From positions 1 to 64,000 of the forward strand of contig NZ_QZMS01000018.1 in the NCBI RefSeq assembly GCF_003614885.1: a stretch of DNA of 64,000 nucleotides, read 5' to 3'. The notes beneath the pieces are model-generated. The model saw only the letters and a list, made by a program, of their open reading frames with translations, ran no database searches and was not told the DNA's origin. Shown one piece after another: positions 1-7,057 of the stretch (positions within the stretch are counted from its first letter, which is position 1; each line of letters begins with the position of its first letter). The translations under genes and the position numbers were made by a program. Source of the stretch: Photobacterium salinisoli (GTDB lineage Bacteria; Pseudomonadota; Gammaproteobacteria; Enterobacterales; Vibrionaceae).

Positions 1-112
1 CGACCATAGCGTTGCGGACCCACCTGATCCCATGCCGAACTCAGACGTGAAACGCAGCAGCGCCGATGGTAGTGTGGGGTCTCCCCATGTGAGAGTAGGA
101 CATCGCCAGGCT
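1..112 (+). rRNA. rrf: 5S ribosomal RNA, 5' end cut off
   Basis: The sequence carries the conserved 5S core (CCCACCTGATCCCATGCCGA, then GCCGATGGTAGTGTGGGGTC) and the closing segment ending in GCCAGGCT at about 112. The first few bases lie before the window. It is the last rRNA of an rRNA operon whose 16S and 23S genes are upstream of the window. It is followed after 40 bases by tRNA-Asp, as in the distal part of many gammaproteobacterial rrn operons. Confidence 0.95.
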
Positions 113-152
113 CCCTATTCAGAAAGCAGACCCAGTCTGGTTTCGACCGTGT

Positions 153-229
153 GGAGCGGTAGTTCAGTTGGTTAGAATACCGGCCTGTCACGCCGGGGGT
201 CGCGGGTTCGAGTCCCGTCCGCTCCGCCA
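153..229 (+). tRNA. tRNA-Asp (anticodon GTC)
   Basis: A 77-nt cloverleaf: acceptor stem GGAGCGG pairs with CCGCTCC, the T arm contains GGTTCGAGTCC, and the 3' CCA is encoded. The anticodon loop at about 185-191 reads CTGTCAC, giving anticodon GTC at 187-189 (aspartate). It sits just after the 5S gene and is probably cotranscribed with the rRNA operon. Confidence 0.95.
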
Positions 230-240
230 CTTATCAGAGA

Positions 241-267
241 AACCCAGTCAGTAATGGCTGGGTTTTT
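241..267 (+). terminator. Rho-independent terminator of the rRNA operon
   Basis: The stem AACCCAG/CTGGGTT closes a loop of about 10 nt and runs straight into a T tract. It lies 11 bases after the tRNA-Asp CCA end. This is the expected end of the rRNA-tRNA transcript. Confidence 0.85.
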
Positions 268-449
268 TGCTGTCTGGCGATTGCAGTGTCGCCGGTTTTT
301 CCTTGCTTATTGAAACCCCATGATCTGTCTTTGAACTCGCTATAGCAGGTAGAAACTGGTTACAATTTGGTTGGTTAAGCGCTTGCCTTAGGTATAAGGC
401 TGTGAGAGGGTTAGAGCAATTTTTCTGGGATGATAAAAGACAATTCGCC

Positions 450-767
450 ATGAGTTTATTCTATGAGCGGCAAGAAACCGCTGATTCTGTCACTATTACA
501 TTGAAACCGCATTCCCTGTACCTGATGCTGGTTATGCTCGCGGTCTGGTTAGGTAATGATTTCTTATTAAAATCAGCGTCCATGGCGCAAATCATCATGC
601 CGATATTTATTGTGTTTATGGTGATACGTTTCTTTTCGTTAGTCAGAATACAGCGCGAAGTGCTGGTTGCAATGAAGCAGGGGCGGGTTACCACTCAGGG
701 CAGCAAGTTCTCCTTCACTAATCCGTTTCGTTATGTGATTCAAAAAGCACAGAGTTCCGACTCCTAA
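450..767 (+). CDS. Small two-helix membrane protein of unknown function
   Basis: I do not recognise the family. The product is about 105 residues from the ATG at 450; an in-frame GTG at 402 would add 16 residues. After a short polar N-terminus there are two hydrophobic segments, roughly residues 22-38 and 44-64, the second ending in a basic stretch (VRIQREVLVAMKQG). This suggests a hairpin in the inner membrane with a cytoplasmic tail. Ribosome binding sites are weak for both starts. The gene stands alone between the rRNA operon terminator and an MFS gene and has its own hairpin terminator. Function is unknown. Confidence 0.6.
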   Translation: MSLFYERQETADSVTITLKPHSLYLMLVMLAVWLGNDFLLKSASMAQIIMPIFIVFMVIRFFSLVRIQREVLVAMKQGRVTTQGSKFSFTNPFRYVIQKAQSSDS

Positions 768-782
768 ACCTTTCATTTCATT

Positions 783-815
783 GAATAGCCGTAAAACAGT
801 GCGGCTATTCTTTCC
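783..815 (+). terminator. Terminator after the small membrane protein gene
   Basis: GAATAGCCG pairs with CGGCTATTC around a 10-nt loop and is followed by TTTCC. It lies 16 bases after the stop codon at 767. Confidence 0.65.
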
Positions 816-907
816 TGTCAGGACATAGCTCCTGTTGCCAATGATGGCTTATTCCAGGCCAGTATGCAGGCATAATATCTTGTGTTGTTATCGATATAGA
901 GAAAGGT

Positions 908-2104
908 ATGCCAGCATTCAATTGGAAACCCCTGTTATTTGCCTGCTTAATCGTCAGTATTGGTCAACTGAGTCTTGGGCTGGTGTTTCCCTTATTGCCC
1001 TGGATTGGGCATGATCTGGCGATTTCATCTGATCAGACGCAGTTGCTGGTTGCTATTTATCTACTTGGGTTTGGCCCCTCTCAACTTGTCTATGGCCCCC
1101 TCTCCGACGTCTTTGGCCGCAGGCCGGTCTTGCTGACTGGTGTATTAATTGCGCTCCTTGGGGTTAGCGTTGTCCTTTTTCTGTCTGACTCTTTTTCCGG
1201 GTTACTGATTGGCCGTTTTATTCAGGGCTGTGGTGCGGGCAGTGTTTCCGTGCTGGCCAGAGCGACCATTCGTGACAGCTACCAAAAACAAAATCTGGCG
1301 AAGGCGATGACCTGGTTGGCGATTGTAGCCGCTTTCACCCCGATTATGGCCCCTGTGATCGGCGGGATGATCAATCATTATCTGGGCTGGCTATCGGCTT
1401 TCATCGGACTGGTTGTTTATATCGCACTGATTTGGCTGCTGCTTGTGTTCAGTTTTCGGGAAACCCTGACCAAATCTGTTCAGGCGCCATCGGTGAAAAC
1501 ACTCGCTGGAAACTATCTGTCTTTATTTCGTGAACGTCATTTCATGACCTTTGCAGGGATTGGCTGGATTAACTTTGCCATGGTGATTCTGGCTATTTCT
1601 CTGATGCCCTACATTATGCAGGTTCAGATTGGACTGAGTTCGGATCAGTATGCACTCTGGGCAATGGTGCCCGCATGTGGCCTGCTTTTTGGCGGCTTAT
1701 TGTGTCAGCGGCTCAGGCCTAAACTCGGGACGGCAAGAATGCTGCAACTGGCCCCGTGCATGCAGTTGATATCGGCGGCTTTATACGTACTGGCGCCGGT
1801 TGATCCAGTCTGGATGTCGGCCGCGCATTTTATGCTGGCTGTCACCAACGGCATTGCTTTTCCTTGCGCACAGTCGATGTTGCTGATCCCATACAGTGAA
1901 AAAGCCGGTACTGTTTCAGCGTTGTCCGGTGCCTGCCAGATGGTTGTCGCATCAGTGATCAGCCATTTTCTGCTGCAATTGGGAATTGATCAGCCCTGGC
2001 AACTGGGTGCTGTTTTATTGGGGGCTTCTGTTTTGGGTATGGTGCTCGTTAATCTTGGGGTTCGGAGCGAGTCTGGCCGCCAGGCTGCTCTGGAGCTGAG
2101 CTAG
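908..2104 (+). CDS. MFS multidrug exporter, Bcr/CflA-EmrD type
   Basis: A 398-residue major facilitator with about 12 hydrophobic segments. Between helices 2 and 3 it has the MFS signature GPLSDVFGRRPVLL. It also carries the drug:H+ antiporter motif around residues 95-145 (GRFIQGCGAGSVSVLARATI, then APVIGGMI). The pattern matches the Bcr/CflA/EmrD drug exporters of the inner membrane, which use the proton gradient; the substrate cannot be inferred. The start is the ATG after a GAGAAAGG ribosome binding site. It is a single gene with no adjacent regulator, so expression may be constitutive or controlled from elsewhere. Confidence 0.85.
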   Translation: MPAFNWKPLLFACLIVSIGQLSLGLVFPLLPWIGHDLAISSDQTQLLVAIYLLGFGPSQLVYGPLSDVFGRRPVLLTGVLIALLGVSVVLFLSDSFSGLLIGRFIQGCGAGSVSVLARATIRDSYQKQNLAKAMTWLAIVAAFTPIMAPVIGGMINHYLGWLSAFIGLVVYIALIWLLLVFSFRETLTKSVQAPSVKTLAGNYLSLFRERHFMTFAGIGWINFAMVILAISLMPYIMQVQIGLSSDQYALWAMVPACGLLFGGLLCQRLRPKLGTARMLQLAPCMQLISAALYVLAPVDPVWMSAAHFMLAVTNGIAFPCAQSMLLIPYSEKAGTVSALSGACQMVVASVISHFLLQLGIDQPWQLGAVLLGASVLGMVLVNLGVRSESGRQAALELS

Positions 2105-2200
2105 ATGCCCGGACGTAAAATCCCTTGAATGAGAAACTCTCTCAGGAATCAGAGAATCTTCCATACTTAAGACACAGATTAAGTTGGCTGAGGAGGTCGT

Positions 2201-2527
2201 ATGCGTCAGCTATTCTGTTTAACGGCTGTTCTGATGATCACAGCCTGTGTCAGTCAGTATGAAACGCAGCTATCCCGGCAAGGGGAATGGCAGGAGCTGG
2301 GGGCTTATCACGGAGAATATGGTTATCAGGAGTGGGAAAAAAAACGCCTGGACCGGCTGGGTGTGATGTCTGAATCTGATTATGAAAAATACCGGGCAGG
2401 CTATTTGCAGGGGCGATATGAGTACTGCACGGGCAAGAAAACAGTGACGACGGCCCTTAACCCTGGTTACCCGGATGAATGCAGGCAAGATGCCAGTCAG
2501 TTCGGACTGGCGGAAAGAGGCTACTGA
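2201..2527 (+). CDS. DUF2799 family lipoprotein
   Basis: A 108-residue protein with a short signal peptide and lipobox (MITAC, Cys at residue 16), so it is probably lipid-anchored at the cell envelope. The mature part is polar and rich in Tyr and Gly, with the pattern AYHGEYGYQEW and YRAGYLQGRYEYC typical of the DUF2799 lipoproteins of gammaproteobacteria, whose function is unknown. A strong ribosome binding site (TGAGGAGG) fixes the start. The gene is convergent with dapD and separated from it by a bidirectional terminator. Confidence 0.8.
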   Translation: MRQLFCLTAVLMITACVSQYETQLSRQGEWQELGAYHGEYGYQEWEKKRLDRLGVMSESDYEKYRAGYLQGRYEYCTGKKTVTTALNPGYPDECRQDASQFGLAERGY

Positions 2528-2535
2528 TACAGATA

Positions 2536-2564
2536 AGAAAGGCTGCCGATGGCAGCCTTTTGGG
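2536..2564. terminator. Bidirectional terminator between the DUF2799 gene and dapD
   Basis: GGCTGCC-GAT-GGCAGCC is followed by TTTT on the plus strand, and by TTTCTT on the minus strand. It lies between two convergent genes. Confidence 0.8.
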
Positions 2565-2587
2565 ATTTTTTACTCAGCGATTGAGGA

Positions 2588-3619
2588 TCAGTTGTTGCTG
2601 TGCAGTTCGCTGTTCAACTCAACCGCTGTTTTATTGGTCAGACACTCGATTGCGCCACTGACTGAATTACGGCGGAACAGCAGATCAGATTTGCCCGCCA
2701 GGTCGCGTGCTTTGACGGTTTCAACGACATTGCCATCTGCATCGAGCATAGTCACTTTGGTGCCTGCGGTGACATACAAGCCAGACTCAATGGTACAACG
2801 ATCGCCAAGCGGGAAACCAAGGCCGGCATTGGCACCCAGCAGGCTGTTTTCACCAATCGAAATCACCACTTTACCGCCGCCACTCAGGGTACCCATGATA
2901 GAAGCCCCGCCGCCGATATCGGAACCGTCACCGACCACAACACCGGCAGAAATACGGCCTTCAACCATGCTCACACCTGTGGTACCGGCATTGAAGTTGA
3001 TAAAGCCTTCGTGCATAACTGTGGTGCCTTCACCGACGTGAGCACCGAGGCGAACACGGGAGGTATCGGCAATACGCACGCCAGCCGGCACAATGTAGTC
3101 GACCATTTTCGGGAATTTATCAACACAGTCTACAGTCAGCACTTCGCCCTTCAGGCGAGCTTCAATCTGGCGCTCTGCCAGTTCAGGCAGATCAATCGGG
3201 CCCTGATTGGTCCAGGCAATGTTGTGCAGCAAACCGAAGATACCGTCCAGTACCAGGCCATGAGGCTTCACCAGTCGCTGAGAGATCAATTGCAGTTTCA
3301 GGAAGCCTTCAGCCACAGAGGCCGGGGCCGTATCAGCAGCCAGAATGACCACTACTAGCGGCTGGCTGGATTGAGCGGCTTTTTCAGCAAAACCTGCACT
3401 GGCTTGCTCACCATTAGCGGCAAAAGCGCCGGCGAGTTCAGTCGCCTGAACCGGGGTAATCTCAATCGCTTGATTGCCTTCCTGATAATCAACGACTTTT
3501 GCGATGGCATCAACCAGAGGCTGAGCCGGGTTGAGCAGCGGAGTCGGGAAGAAAGCTTCAATGATTTTGCCGTCGCGGTTTTTGGTCGCGGTACCCAGGG
3601 CTAGAGAAAATGTCGCCAT
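2588..3619 (-). CDS. dapD: 2,3,4,5-tetrahydropyridine-2,6-dicarboxylate N-succinyltransferase
   Basis: DapD transfers succinyl from succinyl-CoA to tetrahydrodipicolinate in the succinylase branch of lysine and meso-diaminopimelate synthesis, in the cytosol. At 343 residues this is the long Vibrio/Pseudomonas form rather than the roughly 274-residue E. coli form; the extra part is an N-terminal domain of about 100 residues. The C-terminal half holds the left-handed beta-helix hexapeptide repeats (GAHVGEGTTVMHEGFINF, then SAGVVVGDGSDIGGGASI), where the trimer forms its active sites. The ATG at 3619 follows a GGAGA ribosome binding site. It is monocistronic here, away from other dap genes. Confidence 0.95.
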   Translation of the reverse strand: MATFSLALGTATKNRDGKIIEAFFPTPLLNPAQPLVDAIAKVVDYQEGNQAIEITPVQATELAGAFAANGEQASAGFAEKAAQSSQPLVVVILAADTAPASVAEGFLKLQLISQRLVKPHGLVLDGIFGLLHNIAWTNQGPIDLPELAERQIEARLKGEVLTVDCVDKFPKMVDYIVPAGVRIADTSRVRLGAHVGEGTTVMHEGFINFNAGTTGVSMVEGRISAGVVVGDGSDIGGGASIMGTLSGGGKVVISIGENSLLGANAGLGFPLGDRCTIESGLYVTAGTKVTMLDADGNVVETVKARDLAGKSDLLFRRNSVSGAIECLTNKTAVELNSELHSNN

Positions 3620-3828
3620 GATGAAATGGTCTCCATGTCAAAAGGGATATCGACTGCATGTTTGGGCAGTCTGTCTGATATTGAAAAAGTTAGATGTGCC
3701 CATCATAAAGAGACTGAGCAGGATATTGAAGGGGAAATCTGCCATTCATGGCAAAATGACTGAGAAATGACGAAAATCCGCACTTAACCACATATAAAGT
3801 CAGTCTTTGTGAATAAACCCGGAAATAA

Positions 3829-3852
3829 AAAAAACCTCCCAGCGGAGGTTTA
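3829..3852 (-). terminator. Terminator of yebG
   Basis: Read on the minus strand, AACCTCC-GCTG-GGAGGTT runs into a long T tract. It lies 25 bases beyond the yebG stop codon. Confidence 0.85.
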
Positions 3853-3876
3853 TGATTTATCGTAAAGGGGGCTGAC

Positions 3877-4179
3877 TCAGGCGGCTTCGCTGTCAGTATC
3901 GTCTTGCACGGCTTCGGGTTTTACCGCTTTCTTTTTCGCGGCCGGTTTGGCTTTTTTAGCCCCCAGAGCGACAAGGACTTTTTCACGCTCTTGTGCCAGG
4001 AATAGTGCTAATTCTTCCTGTTTGGCTTCGTCTTCAAGCAGTTTGCTTTCACTCAGAACAGCAAACAGCTCATCAGCCATATCCAACATTTTATCGTAGG
4101 CATCAGCTTCAGATTTAGAGGTAAAAGTCATCTTCTCTTCTCCGTTGCGCTCTACTACATATTTGACGATAACAGCCAT
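3877..4179 (-). CDS. yebG: YebG family SOS-inducible protein
   Basis: The N-terminus (MAVIVKYVVERNGEEKMTF, then SKSEADAYDKML) matches E. coli YebG, a small DNA-damage-inducible protein of unclear biochemical role. The reading frame runs open further upstream, but the ATG at 4179 is the conserved start and has a GAGAGGGTG ribosome binding site. The product is 100 residues, with a Lys/Ala-rich tail (AKPAAKKKAVKPEA) and then an acidic end. A LexA box lies 25 bp upstream of the start, which fits the SOS control known in E. coli. The divergent neighbour is a DNA repair glycosylase. Confidence 0.9.
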   Translation of the reverse strand: MAVIVKYVVERNGEEKMTFTSKSEADAYDKMLDMADELFAVLSESKLLEDEAKQEELALFLAQEREKVLVALGAKKAKPAAKKKAVKPEAVQDDTDSEAA

Positions 4180-4203
4180 GGTCACCCTCTCCAGATATTG
4201 ATT

Positions 4204-4223
4204 AACTGGTTTTTTATACAGTA
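4204..4223. promoter_or_regulatory. LexA (SOS) box between yebG and the 3-methyladenine glycosylase gene
   Basis: The 20-mer AACTGGTTTTTTATACAGTA keeps the invariant CTG-N10-CAG core of the gammaproteobacterial LexA operator, with CTG at 4206-4208 and CAG at 4219-4221, plus the usual A/T-rich middle. It is 25 bp from the yebG start and 47 bp from the start of the divergent glycosylase gene, so one LexA dimer could cover both promoters. Binding is inferred. Confidence 0.8.
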
Positions 4224-4269
4224 GGATAAGCGCATAGTCCAGTGCTGAGTTCTGAGAGAAGGTGTTCTT

Positions 4270-4959
4270 GTGAGCATGAGAGAAAAATTTGAACAAATTT
4301 ATACCCGGGCCGCTGATCGTAAAGGAGGAGAAGTGGCGTTGGAAAGCTTGTTGTCGACCCCGCTGAGCAAAGAGGTCTTGACCAGCATTACCGATGATCG
4401 CTGGCTGGCCGCCTTTACGCAGAAAGTGTTCCAGTCAGGTATGAGCTGGAAAGTGGTCAGGCAAAAGTGGGACGGCTTTGAGTCAGTCTTTTTTGGTTTT
4501 GATATTGAAAAGTTGCTGCTGGTGCCGAACGAAATGTGGGAGCGCAAAGCAACAGATCCAGCCATTATCCGTCATCTCGGCAAAGTCATGACGATTCCGG
4601 ACAATGCGTACATGATCCACAGAGCCGCGAAAGAGCACGGCTCGTTTGCCGCTATGGTCGCAGCGTGGCCATCGGATGACATTATTGGCTTATGGCGCTA
4701 TCTGAAAAGCAAAGGTAAGCGTTTGGGTGGAAATACCGGCCCCTATACGTTACGGGTGATGGGTAAAGATACTTTTATCCTCAGCCAGGATGTTGAAGCC
4801 TACCTGCGCAGTACCGGAATCATTGATGGCGGTCGGGACACCCAGCGCTCCCTGTCGGCGGCACAGGCCGCGTTTAACGACTGGCAGCAGGAGTCGGGCC
4901 GGCCGTTATGTCAGATCAGCCAGATCATTGCCTTCAGTGGTGGCGATAACCGGATCTGA
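4270..4959 (+). CDS. DNA-3-methyladenine glycosylase I family protein
   Basis: A 229-residue protein with the helix-hairpin-helix glycosylase pattern of the Tag family: FQSGMSWKVVRQKWDGFESV near residues 55-75 and the RLGGNTGPYTLRVMGKD segment near 155-171. The fold removes alkylated adenine to start base-excision repair. It is a diverged relative of E. coli Tag and I do not see Tag's zinc-binding ends, so exact substrate is uncertain. The GTG at 4270 has a GAGAAGG ribosome binding site 8 bases away; the ATG at 4276 is an alternative. It is divergent from yebG around a LexA box. Its last 54 bases overlap the convergent LysR gene. Confidence 0.8.
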   Translation: MSMREKFEQIYTRAADRKGGEVALESLLSTPLSKEVLTSITDDRWLAAFTQKVFQSGMSWKVVRQKWDGFESVFFGFDIEKLLLVPNEMWERKATDPAIIRHLGKVMTIPDNAYMIHRAAKEHGSFAAMVAAWPSDDIIGLWRYLKSKGKRLGGNTGPYTLRVMGKDTFILSQDVEAYLRSTGIIDGGRDTQRSLSAAQAAFNDWQQESGRPLCQISQIIAFSGGDNRI

Positions 4960-5844
4960 CCCCGGTTGCCATTGCTGGCAGAAGGCAATAAACGCGGATA
5001 ACAGCGGGCTGGTGTATTTATCTTTGTGATACAGCAGCCAGTATTGTCTTTGCTTGCTTAGCGTGATGGGCAATTCTGCCACGCGTTTTTCCTGCACCGC
5101 ATGATGAACGGCGCGCCGTGATAAGCAGGTCAGGCCCAGCCCGGCGGCGACACTGTTGATGATGGCTTCAGTGGTGTTGAGCTCGAAAGCCAGTTGCCAG
5201 TCATTGATATCGGGTGCGAGATGATGCAGGAAATAATCACGGGTGCCGGATCCGGCTTCCCTGAGTACCCATTCCGAGTGTTCAAGATCCGCCACAGACA
5301 GCCTGTTTTGCTTCAGCAATGGGTGCAGAGGATGGCAGATAATCACCATTTCATCCTGAAGCCATGGTCGGCTTATCAAGTATTTTTCTGTGACCCGGCC
5401 TTCGACCAGGCCGATATCCAGTTCAAAATCACATAATTTTTTCACGATTGCCGCGGTATTGCCGATCAGAAGAGACTGGTCAGTATGGGCTGTCTGTGCT
5501 CTGAAATCCCTCAGCAGAAAAGGCGTGAGCTGATTGCCCACAGTATCGCTGGAACCTACGGCCAAGCTGCCGGACAACGCACCGGTTTGTGCGAAGAGTT
5601 GCTCAATGCTTTGGGTGCGCTCGAGCAGTTCATCGGCCAAAGGTAACAGGCGTTTACCTTCACTGTTCAGGGTCAGTCGGTTGTTATGGCGATCGAACAG
5701 GGGCTGGCTGAGTTGTTTTTCCAGCTCGGCCAGCGCCATGCTGACCGCTGGCTTGGTCAGAAACAGGCGCTCTGCGGCAGCGGTGATGGTTTTTTCCTGT
5801 GCCACGGCCACAAAGACTCTCAGTTGTTTCAGCGCAATGTTCAT
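4906..5844 (-). CDS. LysR-type transcriptional regulator (YeiE-like)
   Basis: A 312-residue LysR regulator. The N-terminal winged helix-turn-helix (residues 3-62, with TITAAAERLFLTKPAVSMAL) binds DNA, and residues about 90-295 form the periplasmic-binding-protein-like effector domain. It resembles E. coli YeiE; the effector is unknown. It is transcribed away from a TDT transporter gene, the usual arrangement of a LysR regulator and its target. A 17-bp palindrome of LysR type (TTTAAC-N5-GTTAAA) lies in the shared upstream region at 5871-5887. Its 3' end overlaps the convergent glycosylase gene by 54 bp. Confidence 0.85.
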   Translation of the reverse strand: MNIALKQLRVFVAVAQEKTITAAAERLFLTKPAVSMALAELEKQLSQPLFDRHNNRLTLNSEGKRLLPLADELLERTQSIEQLFAQTGALSGSLAVGSSDTVGNQLTPFLLRDFRAQTAHTDQSLLIGNTAAIVKKLCDFELDIGLVEGRVTEKYLISRPWLQDEMVIICHPLHPLLKQNRLSVADLEHSEWVLREAGSGTRDYFLHHLAPDINDWQLAFELNTTEAIINSVAAGLGLTCLSRRAVHHAVQEKRVAELPITLSKQRQYWLLYHKDKYTSPLLSAFIAFCQQWQPGSDPVIATTEGNDLADLT

Positions 5845-5870
5845 CGTTACTCTTATGTGGTTAAGATTGG

Positions 5871-5887
5871 TTTAACGCTTGGTTAAA
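5871..5887. promoter_or_regulatory. Candidate LysR operator
   Basis: TTTAAC-GCTTG-GTTAAA is a perfect 6+6 bp palindrome that contains the T-N11-A core of LysR boxes. It lies 27 bp upstream of the LysR gene start and 95 bp upstream of the divergent transporter gene. Use by this regulator is inferred from position and symmetry. Confidence 0.6.
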
Positions 5888-5981
5888 TTTATTCAATTAT
5901 TCTAAACCATGCGAGAGAAGTACACTGCCTCTATCGATAAAAAGAACAAAAAAATGCATCGGATATGATGGAGAGCTAATC

Positions 5982-6953
5982 ATGAATCAAGTCTTGAAAA
6001 ACCGGTTTGCCTTGATGCCGACGCCAATGGCCGGGCTGGCATTGGCGATTGCCAGTCTGGGCTGGTGCTGGGAAAACGCGGCGCCATTGCACGGTATGGC
6101 ACAAAGCGGCAGCGCTATGATTGCCGCTGTGATGCTGCTGGGGCTGGCAGTGAAGTTTGTCTTACATCCTCAGTTACTGTGGCAGGATTTGAAGCACCCT
6201 GTGGTCGGCAGTGTCGTGCCTACTTTTTCGATGGCACTGATGGTGGTTTCCTCTGCGCTGGCGCGATACCTGCCGCATGCCGGGTGGGTACTATGGCTGG
6301 TCGCCGTGGTTTTGCATCTGGTGTTTTTAGCCTGCTTCGTTTTTCATCGTTTGAGCCGGTTTGAGTTGCACCATATGGTGCCTAGCTGGTTTGTGCCGCC
6401 TGTGGGGATCATAGTGGCTGATGTTACTTTTCCAGGCGGTGTGCTGGCACCGTTAGCACAGGCTCTGCTGATGTTTGGCCTGAGTGCTTACGCCCTGATG
6501 CTGCCTGTGATGTTATACCGCCTGATTTTCTGTCACCAGGTCCCGGATGCCGCTAAGCCAACCATTGCGATTTTGGCGGCGCCAGCCAGTTTGTCACTGG
6601 CAGGTTATCTGACAGTGACGGCGCAGCCTTCGGTGCTGATGGTGGCACTGCTGGCGAGTATCGGATTGCTGATGACTCTGGTGATTTATCTGGCCTTCTT
6701 CAGACTCCTGCAATTACCTTTCAGTCCGGCTTATGCTGCGTTTACTTTCCCTGTGGTGATTGGGGCGACTGCCTTGTACAAAACGGCCCATTGGATGAGC
6801 ACTCAGCCACTGCTGGCCGACTACGCGCACCAGGTTCAGGGGCTGGCTCTGGCTGAATTACTGGTCGCTACTGTGGTGGTCAGTTATGTCATAGTGCGCT
6901 ATCTGGCCCACTATTGCACAGCTGAGATAGGCTATCGCAGAGCGGCGATGTAA
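5982..6953 (+). CDS. TDT family transporter (TehA/SLAC1-like)
   Basis: A 323-residue membrane protein with about 10 hydrophobic helices. It carries the family hallmark PSWFVPPVGIIVADVTFPGG near residues 134-153 and the early FALMPTPMAGLALAIASLGW segment, both typical of the tellurite-resistance/dicarboxylate transporter family, whose members conduct anions or export organic acids or sulfite. The substrate here cannot be told. The ATG follows a GATGGAGAG ribosome binding site. Its only neighbour with a regulatory role is the divergent LysR gene, which probably controls it. Confidence 0.85.
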   Translation: MNQVLKNRFALMPTPMAGLALAIASLGWCWENAAPLHGMAQSGSAMIAAVMLLGLAVKFVLHPQLLWQDLKHPVVGSVVPTFSMALMVVSSALARYLPHAGWVLWLVAVVLHLVFLACFVFHRLSRFELHHMVPSWFVPPVGIIVADVTFPGGVLAPLAQALLMFGLSAYALMLPVMLYRLIFCHQVPDAAKPTIAILAAPASLSLAGYLTVTAQPSVLMVALLASIGLLMTLVIYLAFFRLLQLPFSPAYAAFTFPVVIGATALYKTAHWMSTQPLLADYAHQVQGLALAELLVATVVVSYVIVRYLAHYCTAEIGYRRAAM

Positions 6954-7057
6954 CGCGTTGAACCGAAAGGACGGCGGTCATCACAGGCACTGCTGTTTAC
7001 ACCCTGCGTGCCTTGGTAGACAATCATTGCATTATTTTCTGCCAGCGAGCCTGATGC

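Noticed and set aside
2475..3041. Plus-strand ORF of 188 codons overlapping the DUF2799 gene and dapD
   Set aside because: It runs through the bidirectional terminator and is antisense to dapD; Pro/Ser-rich low-complexity product.
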